NCBI RefSeq assembly: GCF_946227985.1
Contig: NZ_CAMKGL010000001.1
Coordinates: 496,001-560,000, forward strand
Length of the DNA stretch: 64,000 nucleotides
Source of the DNA: Serratia quinivorans
GTDB taxonomy: Bacteria; Pseudomonadota; Gammaproteobacteria; Enterobacterales; Enterobacteriaceae
Direction: 5' to 3'
This document shows, piece after piece, positions 27,440-36,573 of the stretch. The position numbers and the translations under genes are program-made. How positions within the stretch are numbered: position 1 is the first letter of the stretch; each line of letters begins with the position of its first letter. The notes below the pieces were generated by a model. It had not been told where the DNA came from, ran no database searches, and saw only the letters and a list, made by a program, of their open reading frames with translations.

Positions 27440-28138
27440 ATGGCTATGACTCCTTTTGTTTTAAATTTATTACTGGCGATGAGCCTGGGCGCGGTTATTG
27501 GCGCCGAGCGGCAGTGGCGCCAACGTATGGCCGGTCTGCGCACCAATGCATTGGTGGCAACCGGAGCTGCGGTCTTTATCCTCAGTTCCATGTCTACCGA
27601 TCCTTCCAGCGCCGGGCGAGTTGCCGCACAAATTGTCTCCGGTATCGGCTTTTTGGGGGCCGGGGTGATCATGCGTGAAGGGCTGAACATCCGCGGTCTG
27701 AATACCGCCGCCACGCTGTGGTGTTCTGCGGCGATTGGCGTGCTGTGCGGCCTTGGGCAGTATTGGAATGCGGTACTGGCGACGCTGGTGATCCTGTGTG
27801 CGAATATCCTGCTGCGTGAAGCGGCACAGCGCATCAATCTGCAACCCCAGCAGCAGGCGACCGATCTGGAAGTGTGCTACCGCATTCAGGTCACCTGCGG
27901 CGAGCAGGATGAAATCCTGGTACGTACCCTGATATTGCAGGCGCTAAATGGTGTGGCATTAAGATTACAATCCCTGCGCAGCGCTGATATTGCCATTCCT
28001 GGTCAACTTGAGGTTTGTGCGGAAATAACCGCAAATCCCTCGGTGCAAAAAGAAATCGAGGGCATAGTTTGCCGTGTCAGTTTGGAGAAAAGCGTGAGCG
28101 CGGTGCGCTGGCGTATCGCGTCTGAATTGCCCGTTTAG
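27440..28138 (+). CDS. mgtC: MgtC, inner-membrane virulence and Mg2+-starvation protein
   Basis: The 232 residues align with Salmonella MgtC: GAVIGAERQWRQRMAGLRTNALVATGAAVFI and the later GFLGAGVIMREGLN and NTAATLWCSA blocks are almost identical. Five membrane helices occupy about 1-135; an ACT-like cytoplasmic domain follows. In Salmonella MgtC binds and inhibits the F1Fo ATP synthase and is needed for growth at low Mg2+ and in macrophages. First structural gene of the mgtCB locus, under PhoP control by its box. Confidence 0.95.
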   Translation: MAMTPFVLNLLLAMSLGAVIGAERQWRQRMAGLRTNALVATGAAVFILSSMSTDPSSAGRVAAQIVSGIGFLGAGVIMREGLNIRGLNTAATLWCSAAIGVLCGLGQYWNAVLATLVILCANILLREAAQRINLQPQQQATDLEVCYRIQVTCGEQDEILVRTLILQALNGVALRLQSLRSADIAIPGQLEVCAEITANPSVQKEIEGIVCRVSLEKSVSAVRWRIASELPV

Positions 28139-28180
28139 TTATTGATTAATATTCACTGCATTCAGTGATAAGGAGGCGTC

Positions 28181-28243
28181 ATGAACGGTGACCCCGCAAG
28201 TTTGATTATTCAGCGTTTCTGGCGTGGAAATAAACCGCGTTAA
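28181..28243 (+). CDS. Candidate 20-residue peptide between mgtC and mgtB
   Basis: ATG at 28181 follows AAGGAGGCG, the strongest ribosome site in the locus, and encodes MNGDPASLIIQRFWRGNKPR. The early Asp-Pro and the basic C-terminus recall the MgtL leader of mgtA, where acidic and proline codons at the start destabilise ribosomes at low Mg2+. It ends 93 bases before mgtB, so it could control mgtB alone. No homologue is known to me. Confidence 0.55.
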   Translation: MNGDPASLIIQRFWRGNKPR

Positions 28244-28336
28244 TTACGTCAATTAAATAAATTCCACTCTGTGCTTATTCACCCATTAATTGGGCGGGGT
28301 AACCCTGTGCGCAGAGTAAAATAAGAGAATTGCGTT

Positions 28337-31036
28337 ATGACCTATATTAATGAAAACGTACGCCGTCGTGATAAAAAAACGACGCCTTACGCCATCGCCC
28401 AAGAGGCGAAAAACAGCGTTGATCAGACGCTGGCCAATTTAAAATGTAATCGCAATGGCTTGACCCAGGACGATGCGGTTGAACGCCTGGAGCAGTATGG
28501 CGTCAATCAGGTGGCTCATGAGAAGGCACCCCATGCGCTGGTGCAACTATTCGCCGCGTTTAACAACCCGTTTATCTATGTGCTGATGGTGCTGGCCGCG
28601 ATCAGTTTCTTTACCGATTACTGGCTGCCGGCCCGGCGCGGTGAAGAAACCGATCTTACCGGCGTGATCATCATACTGGTGATGGTTTCACTCAGCGGGT
28701 TACTGCGTTTTTGGCAGGAGTACCGCACCAACAAGGCGGCCGAGACGCTGAAGTCGATGGTGCGTACTACCGCCACGGTACTGCGCCGCAGCAGTTACAG
28801 CGCGCAGGCCTTGACGCTGGAAATACCGATCCGCGAACTGGTGCCGGGCGATATTATTAAGCTCTCTGCCGGCGATATGATACCGGCGGACGTGCGTCTG
28901 CTGACCTCACGCGATCTGTTTATCAGTCAGGCGATCCTGACTGGGGAAGCGATCCCGATCGAGAAATACGACGTAATGGGCAACGTCAGTCAAAAATCGA
29001 GCGAGGATGAAGTTTCCAGTGAACATGCGCTGCTGGAACTGTCGAATATCTGCCTGATGGGCACCAACGTCGCCAGCGGCAACGCCACGGCGGTGGTGGT
29101 CGCGACCGGCGGGCGCACCTATTTTGGTTCCTTGGCAAAGTCGATTGTCGGTTCCCGCTCGCAAACCGCGTTTGATCGCGGGGTGAACAGCGTCAGCTGG
29201 CTGCTGATCCGCTTTATGTTGGTGATGGTGCCGATCGTCTTGTTGATCAATGGCTTCACCAAAGGTGACTGGAGCGAAGCGGCGCTGTTTGCTTTGGCCG
29301 TGGCGGTCGGGCTGACGCCAGAGATGCTGCCGATGATCGTCAGTTCCAATCTGGCGAAGGGTGCCATTGCCATGTCACGGCGCAAAGTGGTGGTCAAACG
29401 TTTGAATGCCATCCAGAATTTTGGCGCGATGGACGTACTCTGCACCGACAAAACCGGTACCCTGACCCAGGATCGCATCATCCTCGAACATCACCTGAAC
29501 GTCAGTGGCGTCAGAGACAATGAAGTGTTGCACCTGGCCTGGCTGAACAGCTTCCACCAGAGCGGGATGAAAAACCTGATGGATCAGGCGGTGATCCGCT
29601 TTGGGCGTGGCAAACCTGGCATTGAAGCACTGGGGCGTTTCAGCAAGGTTGATGAGCTGCCGTTCGATTTTGTGCGTCGTCGCCTGTCTATCGTCGTAGC
29701 GGATGAAAACCACCAACAGCGGCTGATCTGTAAAGGGGCCGTGGAGGAAATGCTGGAAATCGCTACTCATATCCGTGAAGGGCAGCAGATTTTACCGCTG
29801 GATCAGACGCGACGTGAGGCACTGCAGGCGCTGGCCGCCCAGTATAACGAGGATGGATTCCGCGTGCTGGTGCTGGCAACCCGAGAGTTGGGGGAACAGA
29901 AAAATGCCTTGCCGCTGAGCGTAAATGATGAACGCGATATGGTGATCCAGGGCGTCCTGACCTTCCTTGACCCACCGAAAGAGAGTGCGCAAGAAGCGAT
30001 TGCGGCACTGCAGGAAAACGGCGTTGCGGTGAAAGTGTTAACCGGCGATAACCCGGTGATCACCTGCAAGATTTGCCGCGATGTTGGGCTGGAGCCTGGC
30101 GAACCGCTTTCCGGGCCGCAAATTGCCGAGATGGACGATGCCACATTGGCGCGTGAAGTAGAGCAGCGCACGGTATTTACCAAATTGACGCCGCTGCAAA
30201 AGTCGCGGGTGTTGAAAATGTTGCAGGCGAATGGTCATACCGTCGGTTTCCTGGGTGACGGCATTAATGATGCCCCGGCACTGCGCGATGCGGACGTAGG
30301 TATTTCGGTGGACACCGGCACTGATATTGCCAAGGAGTCGGCAGACATCATTCTGTTGGAGAAAAACCTGATGGTGCTGGAAGAGGGCGTGATCAAGGGG
30401 CGCGAGACCTTCGGTAATATCATCAAGTACCTGAACATGACCGCCAGCTCCAACTTCGGCAACGTGTTCTCCGTGCTGGTGGCCAGCGCATTTATTCCGT
30501 TCCTGCCGATGCTGGCGATCCACCTGCTGATCCAGAACCTGATGTACGATATTTCTCAGCTGTCGCTGCCGTGGGACAAGATGGACAAAGAGTTCCTGCG
30601 TAAACCGCGCAAGTGGGATGCGAAAAACATTGGCCGCTTTATGCTGTGGATTGGGCCGACCTCGTCTATCTTCGATATCACTACCTATGCGCTGATGTGG
30701 TTTGTCTTCGCTGCCAACAGCGTGGAGCATCAGGCCCTGTTCCAGTCCGGGTGGTTTATTGAGGGATTACTGTCGCAAACGCTGGTGGTGCATATGCTGC
30801 GTACCCAGAAAATTCCGTTTATTCAGAGCACCGCTGCATTGCCGGTTCTGTTGACCACGATACTGGTGATGGCGTTGGGGATTTATCTGCCGTTCTCACC
30901 GCTTGGTGCCCTGGTTGGGCTGCAGCCGCTGCCTTGGGAATACTTCCCATGGTTGGCTGGTACCTTGATCAGCTACTGCGTAGTCGCGCAGATGATGAAG
31001 CGGTTCTATATTCGCCGTTTCGGCGAGTGGTTGTAA
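28337..31036 (+). CDS. mgtB: Mg2+-importing P-type ATPase MgtB
   Basis: An 899-residue P3B-type ATPase that imports Mg2+ across the inner membrane. It aligns with Salmonella MgtB rather than MgtA: the N-terminus continues AFNNPFIYVLMVLAAISF and DYWLPARRGEETDLTG, blocks specific to MgtB. The phosphorylation site is DKTGTLT, the hinge GDGINDAPALRDADVG, and the TGE dephosphorylation loop is present as LTGEAIPIEKYD. Same transcript as mgtC, with a 198-base gap. No mgtR-like peptide was seen after it. Confidence 0.95.
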   Translation: MTYINENVRRRDKKTTPYAIAQEAKNSVDQTLANLKCNRNGLTQDDAVERLEQYGVNQVAHEKAPHALVQLFAAFNNPFIYVLMVLAAISFFTDYWLPARRGEETDLTGVIIILVMVSLSGLLRFWQEYRTNKAAETLKSMVRTTATVLRRSSYSAQALTLEIPIRELVPGDIIKLSAGDMIPADVRLLTSRDLFISQAILTGEAIPIEKYDVMGNVSQKSSEDEVSSEHALLELSNICLMGTNVASGNATAVVVATGGRTYFGSLAKSIVGSRSQTAFDRGVNSVSWLLIRFMLVMVPIVLLINGFTKGDWSEAALFALAVAVGLTPEMLPMIVSSNLAKGAIAMSRRKVVVKRLNAIQNFGAMDVLCTDKTGTLTQDRIILEHHLNVSGVRDNEVLHLAWLNSFHQSGMKNLMDQAVIRFGRGKPGIEALGRFSKVDELPFDFVRRRLSIVVADENHQQRLICKGAVEEMLEIATHIREGQQILPLDQTRREALQALAAQYNEDGFRVLVLATRELGEQKNALPLSVNDERDMVIQGVLTFLDPPKESAQEAIAALQENGVAVKVLTGDNPVITCKICRDVGLEPGEPLSGPQIAEMDDATLAREVEQRTVFTKLTPLQKSRVLKMLQANGHTVGFLGDGINDAPALRDADVGISVDTGTDIAKESADIILLEKNLMVLEEGVIKGRETFGNIIKYLNMTASSNFGNVFSVLVASAFIPFLPMLAIHLLIQNLMYDISQLSLPWDKMDKEFLRKPRKWDAKNIGRFMLWIGPTSSIFDITTYALMWFVFAANSVEHQALFQSGWFIEGLLSQTLVVHMLRTQKIPFIQSTAALPVLLTTILVMALGIYLPFSPLGALVGLQPLPWEYFPWLAGTLISYCVVAQMMKRFYIRRFGEWL

Positions 31037-31043
31037 TTATTGC

Positions 31044-31063
31044 GGGCGCAGGCTACTGCGCCC
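31044..31063. terminator. Hairpin between convergent mgtB and DUF3307 genes
   Basis: Perfect arms GGGCGCAG (31044-31051) and CTGCGCCC (31056-31063) with a four-base loop. It has no T-run on either side but fills the convergent gap and probably ends both transcripts. Confidence 0.55.
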
Positions 31064-31837
31064 CTACAGCAGTTTCTTCACCAGCAGACCCAGCATGATG
31101 GTCAGCGTAAAGGAAAATAGCGTACCGAGCAGCACATACTCGGTACGCATTTTGTCATCACTCTGGCGTAAATCACCAAAGCGAAAGATTGACTTGGCCG
31201 CCAGCAAAAAACCGATAGCCGGGATCTGCCCTATCAGCACAAAGGTCAGGATCAGCGTTCTTTCCAGATAACCAATTTGTTTGCCTGCGCGTAACAGCGA
31301 ATCGTTATCCGCTTTGGCTGACGGCGGCATCTGTGGCGTCCAGCGCGCCAGCAATTGGCCCATCAGAATGCCCATCGGCATATAAATCAATAAATAAGCC
31401 AGTAGCACCAGCCCGGTTTGCCAGCGAGCCGCTGCGCTAGCCAGCGCGTTAATCAGGGCGAGGGCATTCGGCGTAAGCAACAGCCACAGCAAAACAATCG
31501 CCGCCAGGTGCAGGCCTTGATCGAGCAAAAAACCACGTGCCTGGCTGAGGCGGGTTAACAGGGTGACTTTCAGCAGGTCGGTCAGCCAGTGGCTGATGGC
31601 AATAACCAACAGGGCGAACAGCACTTGAGCGGAAGAGATCCCGCCATGCAACAGAGCAAAACCGGCCACGACCCAGGCGGCCAGCACGCCGTGCAGCAGG
31701 GCATGCAGCAGCAAGAAGCGAGAGCCTGCCCGATGACGTATTTTATCCTCAACCCAACTCCGCGGTTGCAGTGGGAAGTCGGCAAGCAAGTGGGCTATCA
31801 GCAACCAAATCAGCAGGGGCAGGTAGCTTAAATCCAT
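31064..31837 (-). CDS. DUF3307 membrane protein
   Basis: A 257-residue integral membrane protein of about seven helices. It opens MDLSYLPLLIWLLIAHLLAD and continues FPLQPRSWVEDK, the DUF3307 signature. Function unknown. It starts two bases after satD ends on the same strand, and the satD-DUF3307 pair is recurrent in bacteria, which argues for a functional unit, perhaps regulator plus membrane partner. Confidence 0.85.
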   Translation of the reverse strand: MDLSYLPLLIWLLIAHLLADFPLQPRSWVEDKIRHRAGSRFLLLHALLHGVLAAWVVAGFALLHGGISSAQVLFALLVIAISHWLTDLLKVTLLTRLSQARGFLLDQGLHLAAIVLLWLLLTPNALALINALASAAARWQTGLVLLAYLLIYMPMGILMGQLLARWTPQMPPSAKADNDSLLRAGKQIGYLERTLILTFVLIGQIPAIGFLLAAKSIFRFGDLRQSDDKMRTEYVLLGTLFSFTLTIMLGLLVKKLL

Positions 31838-31839
31838 AT

Positions 31840-32436
31840 TCAGGTGATCCTGTTAATCGCGTGAATAAATCGCATGATTTCCTCGTAGGCTGCGCGTTTG
31901 AGCGTTGCGGAGACCGTAGAGGCGGCCTTTTGCAGTTTCTCAGCCACTTCCTGGTTGGAGGAGGCGAAGATACGCGCCTGGACTATCCGCGCTTCGGTCT
32001 GCGAAAGACGGCTAACCACATGATCTAACATTGGCAACAGATCGCTGACAATGGCATTGGTCTGATCGTTATCATTTTTCAGAGCCAGTCGGCAATTTTT
32101 CAGCAGGCCGTCCAGCGCCTGGCCCGAATTTACAAAGGCGCTGCCATAGCCGGCGTTCTGAGCCTGCTTTGTGCCCAGGCCGACAGCGATGCGGGCATCC
32201 CAGCGTTGGGCGTCCATGGCTTTGAGCGCGATGCGGATATATACCGCCAGCAGCAAACCAGACTGCGGTTCGCTCACTGCCTGAAAGGCATCGCCACGGA
32301 AAATCTCGAACTGCTGAATAAGCTTAGCCTGTTGCAGCTGGCTAAGCAGGTCATTTAAGCCGCTAAGGTAGTGAGTGGTGTCTGACTGTCGGGAATTGAC
32401 CAGATCGCCGGTGATCACGCTGACTTGGGCTGGCAT
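31840..32436 (-). CDS. satD: SatD-family protein with C-terminal helix-turn-helix
   Basis: A 198-residue protein. The N-terminal part (SVITGDLVNSRQ, GDAFQAVSEPQSGLLLA) is the SatD nucleotide-like domain. The C-terminus, about 150-190, reads as a sigma-region-4/LuxR-like HTH (SSNQEVAEKLQKAASTVSATL). It is probably a DNA-binding regulator of its own operon, because three operator-like repeats lie just upstream. Ribosome site AGAAGAAG. Confidence 0.82.
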   Translation of the reverse strand: MPAQVSVITGDLVNSRQSDTTHYLSGLNDLLSQLQQAKLIQQFEIFRGDAFQAVSEPQSGLLLAVYIRIALKAMDAQRWDARIAVGLGTKQAQNAGYGSAFVNSGQALDGLLKNCRLALKNDNDQTNAIVSDLLPMLDHVVSRLSQTEARIVQARIFASSNQEVAEKLQKAASTVSATLKRAAYEEIMRFIHAINRIT

Positions 32437-32746
32437 GTCTTCTTCTGCTCTGAAGCGGGGAGTTATCGGTTAATTTCGCATCTAAATACGAATATGTCAA
32501 TAATTCGCCTCTGAATACGAATATGCAGGTTATTCGCCTCTCAATACGAAAAGTTGAGGTTCAATGCGGTTTGGCTTGAGTAGCTCAGGCTGCACGAAGA
32601 TAAGTATCCCTGTGGTTTATTACCGAGAGGGACCTATTGGGATACGCAGCGTCGGTGAAAAACACTGCAGCCGTTCAGCCGGGAATACGCGGGCCAGGAG
32701 GCTCGCCACCGGCGAAGCGGGAGGTATAGCGGTTATGAGCGGGTTT
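32437..32746. other. satD upstream region
   Basis: A 310-base gap. The left part holds the triple repeat described separately. Further right an inverted pair GTATCCC (32604-32610) and GGGATAC (32639-32645) could form a long stem. No gene was found. Confidence 0.4.
32475..32554. repeat. Three tandem 29-bp operator-like repeats upstream of satD
   Basis: The unit TTCGCMTCTVAATACGAA begins at 32475, 32504 and 32533, an exact 29-base period. Each copy has partial dyad symmetry, TTCG-N10-CGAA. The first copy starts 39 bases from the satD start codon, so the array overlaps the expected promoter. Because SatD has an HTH, autoregulation through this array is the simplest reading; this is inference. 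Confidence 0.75.
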
Positions 32747-32926
32747 TCAGAAGCTTTGTACCAACACTTCGCGCGGCTGTTCGCTGCCGTGCTTCAACAG
32801 ATGGTCGAAAGATTTCTCGCTGCTTTTCAGTTGCTGCAAAAACTCCTGCGGGGACAGATCGTGTTTTTTGCCGCTCATATAAGCCAGCGCCAGTTCTTTT
32901 GCCTGATAACGTGAGAAATTGTACAT
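32747..32926 (-). CDS. 59-residue hypothetical soluble protein
   Basis: ATG at 32926 reading left follows GAGGG and encodes a 59-residue charged helical protein (MYNFSRYQAKELALAYMSGK ... REVLVQSF). Codon use looks like a genuine gene, with no internal rare-codon runs. Family not recognised. It faces the same way as satD, 310 bases away. Confidence 0.65.
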   Translation of the reverse strand: MYNFSRYQAKELALAYMSGKKHDLSPQEFLQQLKSSEKSFDHLLKHGSEQPREVLVQSF

Positions 32927-33059
32927 ATTAGTTAGCCCTCGAAACGGTGGATTTCAGTGCTAACGATTGTAACCAAAGAGCACATAATGAACAGACGCTT
33001 TGGCGTATGGATTCGATAGCTAAAACTTAACCTGACGTTTCGGCATACTTTTCAATGCA

Positions 33060-33821
33060 TCACATCTTCTCAGACAGGAATTCGATAACGCTGCGGTTGA
33101 AGAGATCCGGGCAGGCAATATTGGAGATATGCGAAGCCGGCAAGCGTTGCAGCTCGGCATGGGGGGCGTTGGCGACCAGGAATTCGGCGTCCTCCACCGT
33201 AGTCACCGGATCCCGTTCCCCGGCAATCACCCGCATCGGTCGCGTCATGGAAACGACTTCCGTGCGGAGATCTGCCAGCGCCAGTGCATCACAGCAGGCG
33301 GCATAACCCTCGGCATTACCGGCCTCCAGCCCGGCGACCAGTGGGGCAACCCGTTCAGGATGCTGCTGTAAAAAAGCTTCGCTGAACCAGCGCACGGGAG
33401 AGGCCGCGGCGATCGGGGCCAGGCCTGAGTGGCGAACCTGCCGGGCACGTTGTTGCCAGCCTTCGGCACTGCCGATGCGGGCGGCAGTATTGGCGAGCAC
33501 CAGTCGCCGGATGCGTTGCGGGTGGTAGCGGTTGAGCCATAACCCGGTCAGACCGCCCATCGAAATGCCGCAAAAATGGGCGCTTGGCGCATCCAGATGA
33601 TCGAGCAGGGCGATCACATCCTGGCCCAGATCCTCAAGCCGTAGCGGAAGCGTTGGCAACGGCGTGGCACCGTGCCCGCGCTGGTTATAGCGCAAAACGT
33701 GAAAGCGCGCGCTCAGCGCCGGCAGTTGCGCCTGCCACATGTCGAAGGTGGTACCGAGCGAGTTTGACAGCACCAATAGTGGCGCTCCGGCGCGGCCATC
33801 AAGGCGATAGTCGATATCCAT
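33060..33821 (-). CDS. pcaD: 3-oxoadipate enol-lactonase
   Basis: Hydrolyses 3-oxoadipate enol-lactone to 3-oxoadipate in the beta-ketoadipate pathway. A 253-residue alpha/beta hydrolase with nucleophile elbow GISMGGL near residue 86, and ASHISNIACPDLF holding the catalytic histidine. The start at MDIDYRLDG follows GGAGAAG. Last gene of the pcaIJFD operon, 14 bases after pcaF. No pcaC, pcaB or pcaHG lies in the window. Confidence 0.9.
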   Translation of the reverse strand: MDIDYRLDGRAGAPLLVLSNSLGTTFDMWQAQLPALSARFHVLRYNQRGHGATPLPTLPLRLEDLGQDVIALLDHLDAPSAHFCGISMGGLTGLWLNRYHPQRIRRLVLANTAARIGSAEGWQQRARQVRHSGLAPIAAASPVRWFSEAFLQQHPERVAPLVAGLEAGNAEGYAACCDALALADLRTEVVSMTRPMRVIAGERDPVTTVEDAEFLVANAPHAELQRLPASHISNIACPDLFNRSVIEFLSEKM

Positions 33822-33835
33822 GCTGCTTCTCCGTC

Positions 33836-35038
33836 TCATACCCGTTCAATAATCAGCGCAATGCCCTGACCGACGCCAATACACATGGTGCACAAGCCAT
33901 AGCGGCCGCGCGTCTTTTGCAATTGCCAGGCGGCGTTCATCACCAGTCTGCCACCGGAGGCACCCAGCGGATGACCGAGGGCGATCGCACCGCCATTGGG
34001 ATTCACCTGTGCGGTGTCGTCACTCAGCCCCAATTCACGCGTCACCGCCAAGGCCTGCGCCGCAAAAGCTTCGTTAAGCTCAATCACGTCCATTTGGTCG
34101 AGGCTCAACCCGGCAATTTTTAATACCTTGTGCACCGCTTGAGCCGGGGCAAAGCCCATAATCGAAGGCTCAATACCGGTAACGGCGCTGGCAATAATGC
34201 GGGCCATGGGTTGCAGTCCGTGGCGAGTCATCCCGGTTTCGCTGGCCAGCAACAGCGCGCAGGCACCGTCGTTCAGTCCGGAAGCATTTCCGGCGGTAAC
34301 CGTCCCCTGGGGGTTAACCACCGGTTTCAGCTTCGACAGGGCTTCCAGCGTGGTGGCGCGCGGGTGTTCGTCCTGAGTGAACAGTAACGGTTCACCTTTT
34401 TTCTGCGCAATGCTGACTTCAATCAACTGGTCGGTGAAAAAGCCGCTTTCCTGCGCGGCTCCGGTGCGCTGCTGGCTGCGCAGGGCAAAGGCGTCCTGAT
34501 CCTGGCGGCTAATACCGAACTTGAGGGCAACGTTTTCGGCGGTTTGCGGCATCGACTCCACGCCATATGACGCCTGCATCTGCGGGTTGATAAACCGCCA
34601 ACCCATGGTGGTGTCTTCCAGTTTCATCATTCGGCTGAAGGCGCTTTCCGCCTTACCCATCACGAACGGGGCTCGGGACATGCTTTCTACACCGCCGGCG
34701 ATCATCAGTTCACTTTCGCCGGTTTTGATCGCGCGGGCCGCCATCGCTACGGCGTCCAGACTGGAGCCGCACAGGCGGTTGAGGGTACAACCGGGGATCT
34801 GTACCGGCAGCCCGGCCAGCAGCAACGCCATACGCGCCACGTTACGGTTATCCTCTCCGGCCTGATTAGCACAGCCAAGCAACACGTCGTCCACTGCCGT
34901 CCAGTCAAGCTGTGGGTGGCGTGCCTGCAGCGCCTTGAGCGGCAGGGCGGCCAGGTCGTCGGCGCGAACGCTGGCCAGGCTGCCGTTCAGTCGGCCAAAA
35001 GGCGTGCGGACGGCGTCACACAGGTAGGCGGGGATCAT
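33836..35038 (-). CDS. pcaF: 3-oxoadipyl-CoA thiolase
   Basis: Cleaves 3-oxoadipyl-CoA to succinyl-CoA and acetyl-CoA. 400 residues with the thiolase landmarks: acyl-enzyme cysteine in [11 protein letters not shown] near residue 90, histidine in [17 protein letters not shown] and second cysteine in [10 protein letters not shown]. The gene could equally be called paaJ, since the last step of phenylacetate catabolism is the same reaction, but its position in pcaIJFD favours pcaF. It overlaps pcaJ by 23 bases. Confidence 0.92.
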   Translation of the reverse strand: MIPAYLCDAVRTPFGRLNGSLASVRADDLAALPLKALQARHPQLDWTAVDDVLLGCANQAGEDNRNVARMALLLAGLPVQIPGCTLNRLCGSSLDAVAMAARAIKTGESELMIAGGVESMSRAPFVMGKAESAFSRMMKLEDTTMGWRFINPQMQASYGVESMPQTAENVALKFGISRQDQDAFALRSQQRTGAAQESGFFTDQLIEVSIAQKKGEPLLFTQDEHPRATTLEALSKLKPVVNPQGTVTAGNASGLNDGACALLLASETGMTRHGLQPMARIIASAVTGIEPSIMGFAPAQAVHKVLKIAGLSLDQMDVIELNEAFAAQALAVTRELGLSDDTAQVNPNGGAIALGHPLGASGGRLVMNAAWQLQKTRGRYGLCTMCIGVGQGIALIIERV

Positions 35039-35696
35039 GCGGCAGTTCTCCATGCTGAAGGGCAAAGGTCAGTTCGACCGGGGTGACTGCTTGCAATTGC
35101 TGCGGGGTCAGCCCGCCGAATATTTCGCGCACCACCAGGCCTTGAGAAGTCACGTCCATCACCGCCAGATCGCTGTAGATGCGATCAATACAGCCGACGC
35201 CGGTCAGGGGATAAGTACAGTGGCGAACAATTTTGCATTCGCCCTTATTGGTCAGGTGTTCGGTCATCACAAACACCTGACGGGCGCCAATCGCCAGATC
35301 CATCGCACCGCCGACCGCCGGGATTGCCCCCGCTGCGCCGGTACTCCAGTTGGCCAGATCGCCGCGTTCGGAAACCTGATAAGCCCCGAGCACGCAGATA
35401 TCCAGGTGACCGCCGCGCATCATGGCAAAAGAGTCGCCGTGGTGGAAAAAACAGCCGCCTTTCAGCAGGGTGACCGGCTGTTTACCGGCGTTGATCAGTT
35501 CGGGGTCTTCCTGACCGGCCGCCGGTGCCGGGCCCATGCCGAGAATGCCGTTTTCGCTGTGCAGGAAGATCTCTTTATCCGCCGGCAGGTAATTGGCTAT
35601 CTGGGTTGGGATACCAATGCCCAGGTTGACGTAGGCACCTTCCGGGATATCGCGCGCAATACGTTCGGCCAACTGCTGATGTGTGAGTTTGGTCAT
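35016..35696 (-). CDS. pcaJ: 3-oxoadipate CoA-transferase subunit B
   Basis: Beta subunit that transfers CoA from succinyl-CoA to 3-oxoadipate. 226 residues; the catalytic glutamate lies in the SENGILGMGP block, and GGHLDICVLGAYQVS is typical. A strong GGAGGG ribosome site precedes it. It lies 11 bases after pcaI. Confidence 0.93.
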   Translation of the reverse strand: MTKLTHQQLAERIARDIPEGAYVNLGIGIPTQIANYLPADKEIFLHSENGILGMGPAPAAGQEDPELINAGKQPVTLLKGGCFFHHGDSFAMMRGGHLDICVLGAYQVSERGDLANWSTGAAGAIPAVGGAMDLAIGARQVFVMTEHLTNKGECKIVRHCTYPLTGVGCIDRIYSDLAVMDVTSQGLVVREIFGGLTPQQLQAVTPVELTFALQHGELPHDPRLPV

Positions 35697-35707
35697 GGGG
35701 GCCCTCC

Positions 35708-36394
35708 TTAGGCCGACGGTTGCGCAGAGTGAGCGGGCATAGTCACCAGGCGTTGCACGAAGATCCCCGGCGTAATGATATTTTCAGGATCCAACTCCCC
35801 CAGTGGCACCATGCGGTTGACCTCGGCAATGGTGCAGGCGGCCGCCATGGCCATAATCGGCCCGAAGTTGCGCCCGGTTTTGTTGTACAGCAGGTTACCC
35901 CAGCGATCGGCCTTATCGGCCTTGATCAGCGCGAAATCCGCCTTTAGCGGTAGCTCGAACACATAGTGTTTGCCGTCGATCTCGCGCGTTTCTTTACCTT
36001 GCGCCAATTCGGTGCCGTAGCCGGTCGGAGTGTAAAAACCCCCCAGCCCTGAACCTGCGGCCTGAATGCGTGCCGCCAGATTGCCCTGCGGCATCAGCTC
36101 CAGCTCCAGTTCGCCACGGCGGTACAAATCATCAAATACCCAGGAGTCCGACTGGCGCGGGAATGAACAGACAACCTTGCGCACACAACCGGCCTTTAAC
36201 AGCGCCGCCAAACCAAAATCCCCGTTGCCCGCATTATTGCTGATAAGCGTAAGCCCGCGTGGCTGATGGCGAGTCAGGGCGTCCAGCAGCGCATAGGGCT
36301 GACCTGCCGGGCCAAAACCGCCGACCATAATGGTCGCGCCATCGGGGATATCGGCGACGGCGGCATCGATGGACGCCACGTATTTATCGATCAT
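35708..36394 (-). CDS. pcaI: 3-oxoadipate CoA-transferase subunit A
   Basis: Alpha subunit of 3-oxoadipate:succinyl-CoA transferase. 228 residues beginning MIDKYVASIDAAVAD, with the glycine motif VGGFGPAGQP and the NNAGNGD block of the family. ATG at 36394 follows AGGAGAG. First gene of the pca operon, divergent from the IclR regulator, with 179 bases for the shared control region. Confidence 0.93.
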   Translation of the reverse strand: MIDKYVASIDAAVADIPDGATIMVGGFGPAGQPYALLDALTRHQPRGLTLISNNAGNGDFGLAALLKAGCVRKVVCSFPRQSDSWVFDDLYRRGELELELMPQGNLAARIQAAGSGLGGFYTPTGYGTELAQGKETREIDGKHYVFELPLKADFALIKADKADRWGNLLYNKTGRNFGPIMAMAAACTIAEVNRMVPLGELDPENIITPGIFVQRLVTMPAHSAQPSA

Positions 36395-36573
36395 CTGCTC
36401 TCCTGATTGCGAAACGGTCATTTCTGCGTGACGCTTATGGGCCTGGATTTACCTTAAGGGATGAAAAAAACAGCGACAAGTGCGAATATCAGCGTATTGT
36501 GCGATTATCGAAACATTAATCCTTTGGTTATCAATTCTGTGATACGGATAACTATATTGAGTCGGAGGTCAGG

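Noticed and set aside
32594-32914. Plus-strand frame of 116 codons opposite the 59-residue gene
   Set aside because: It has no ribosome site and runs antisense to a gene with a good ribosome site and better amino-acid pattern.
36422-36573. Specific operator between pcaI and pcaR
   Set aside because: I expected a PcaR-type repeat but found no clear repeat that I could distinguish from AT-rich background, so none was called.
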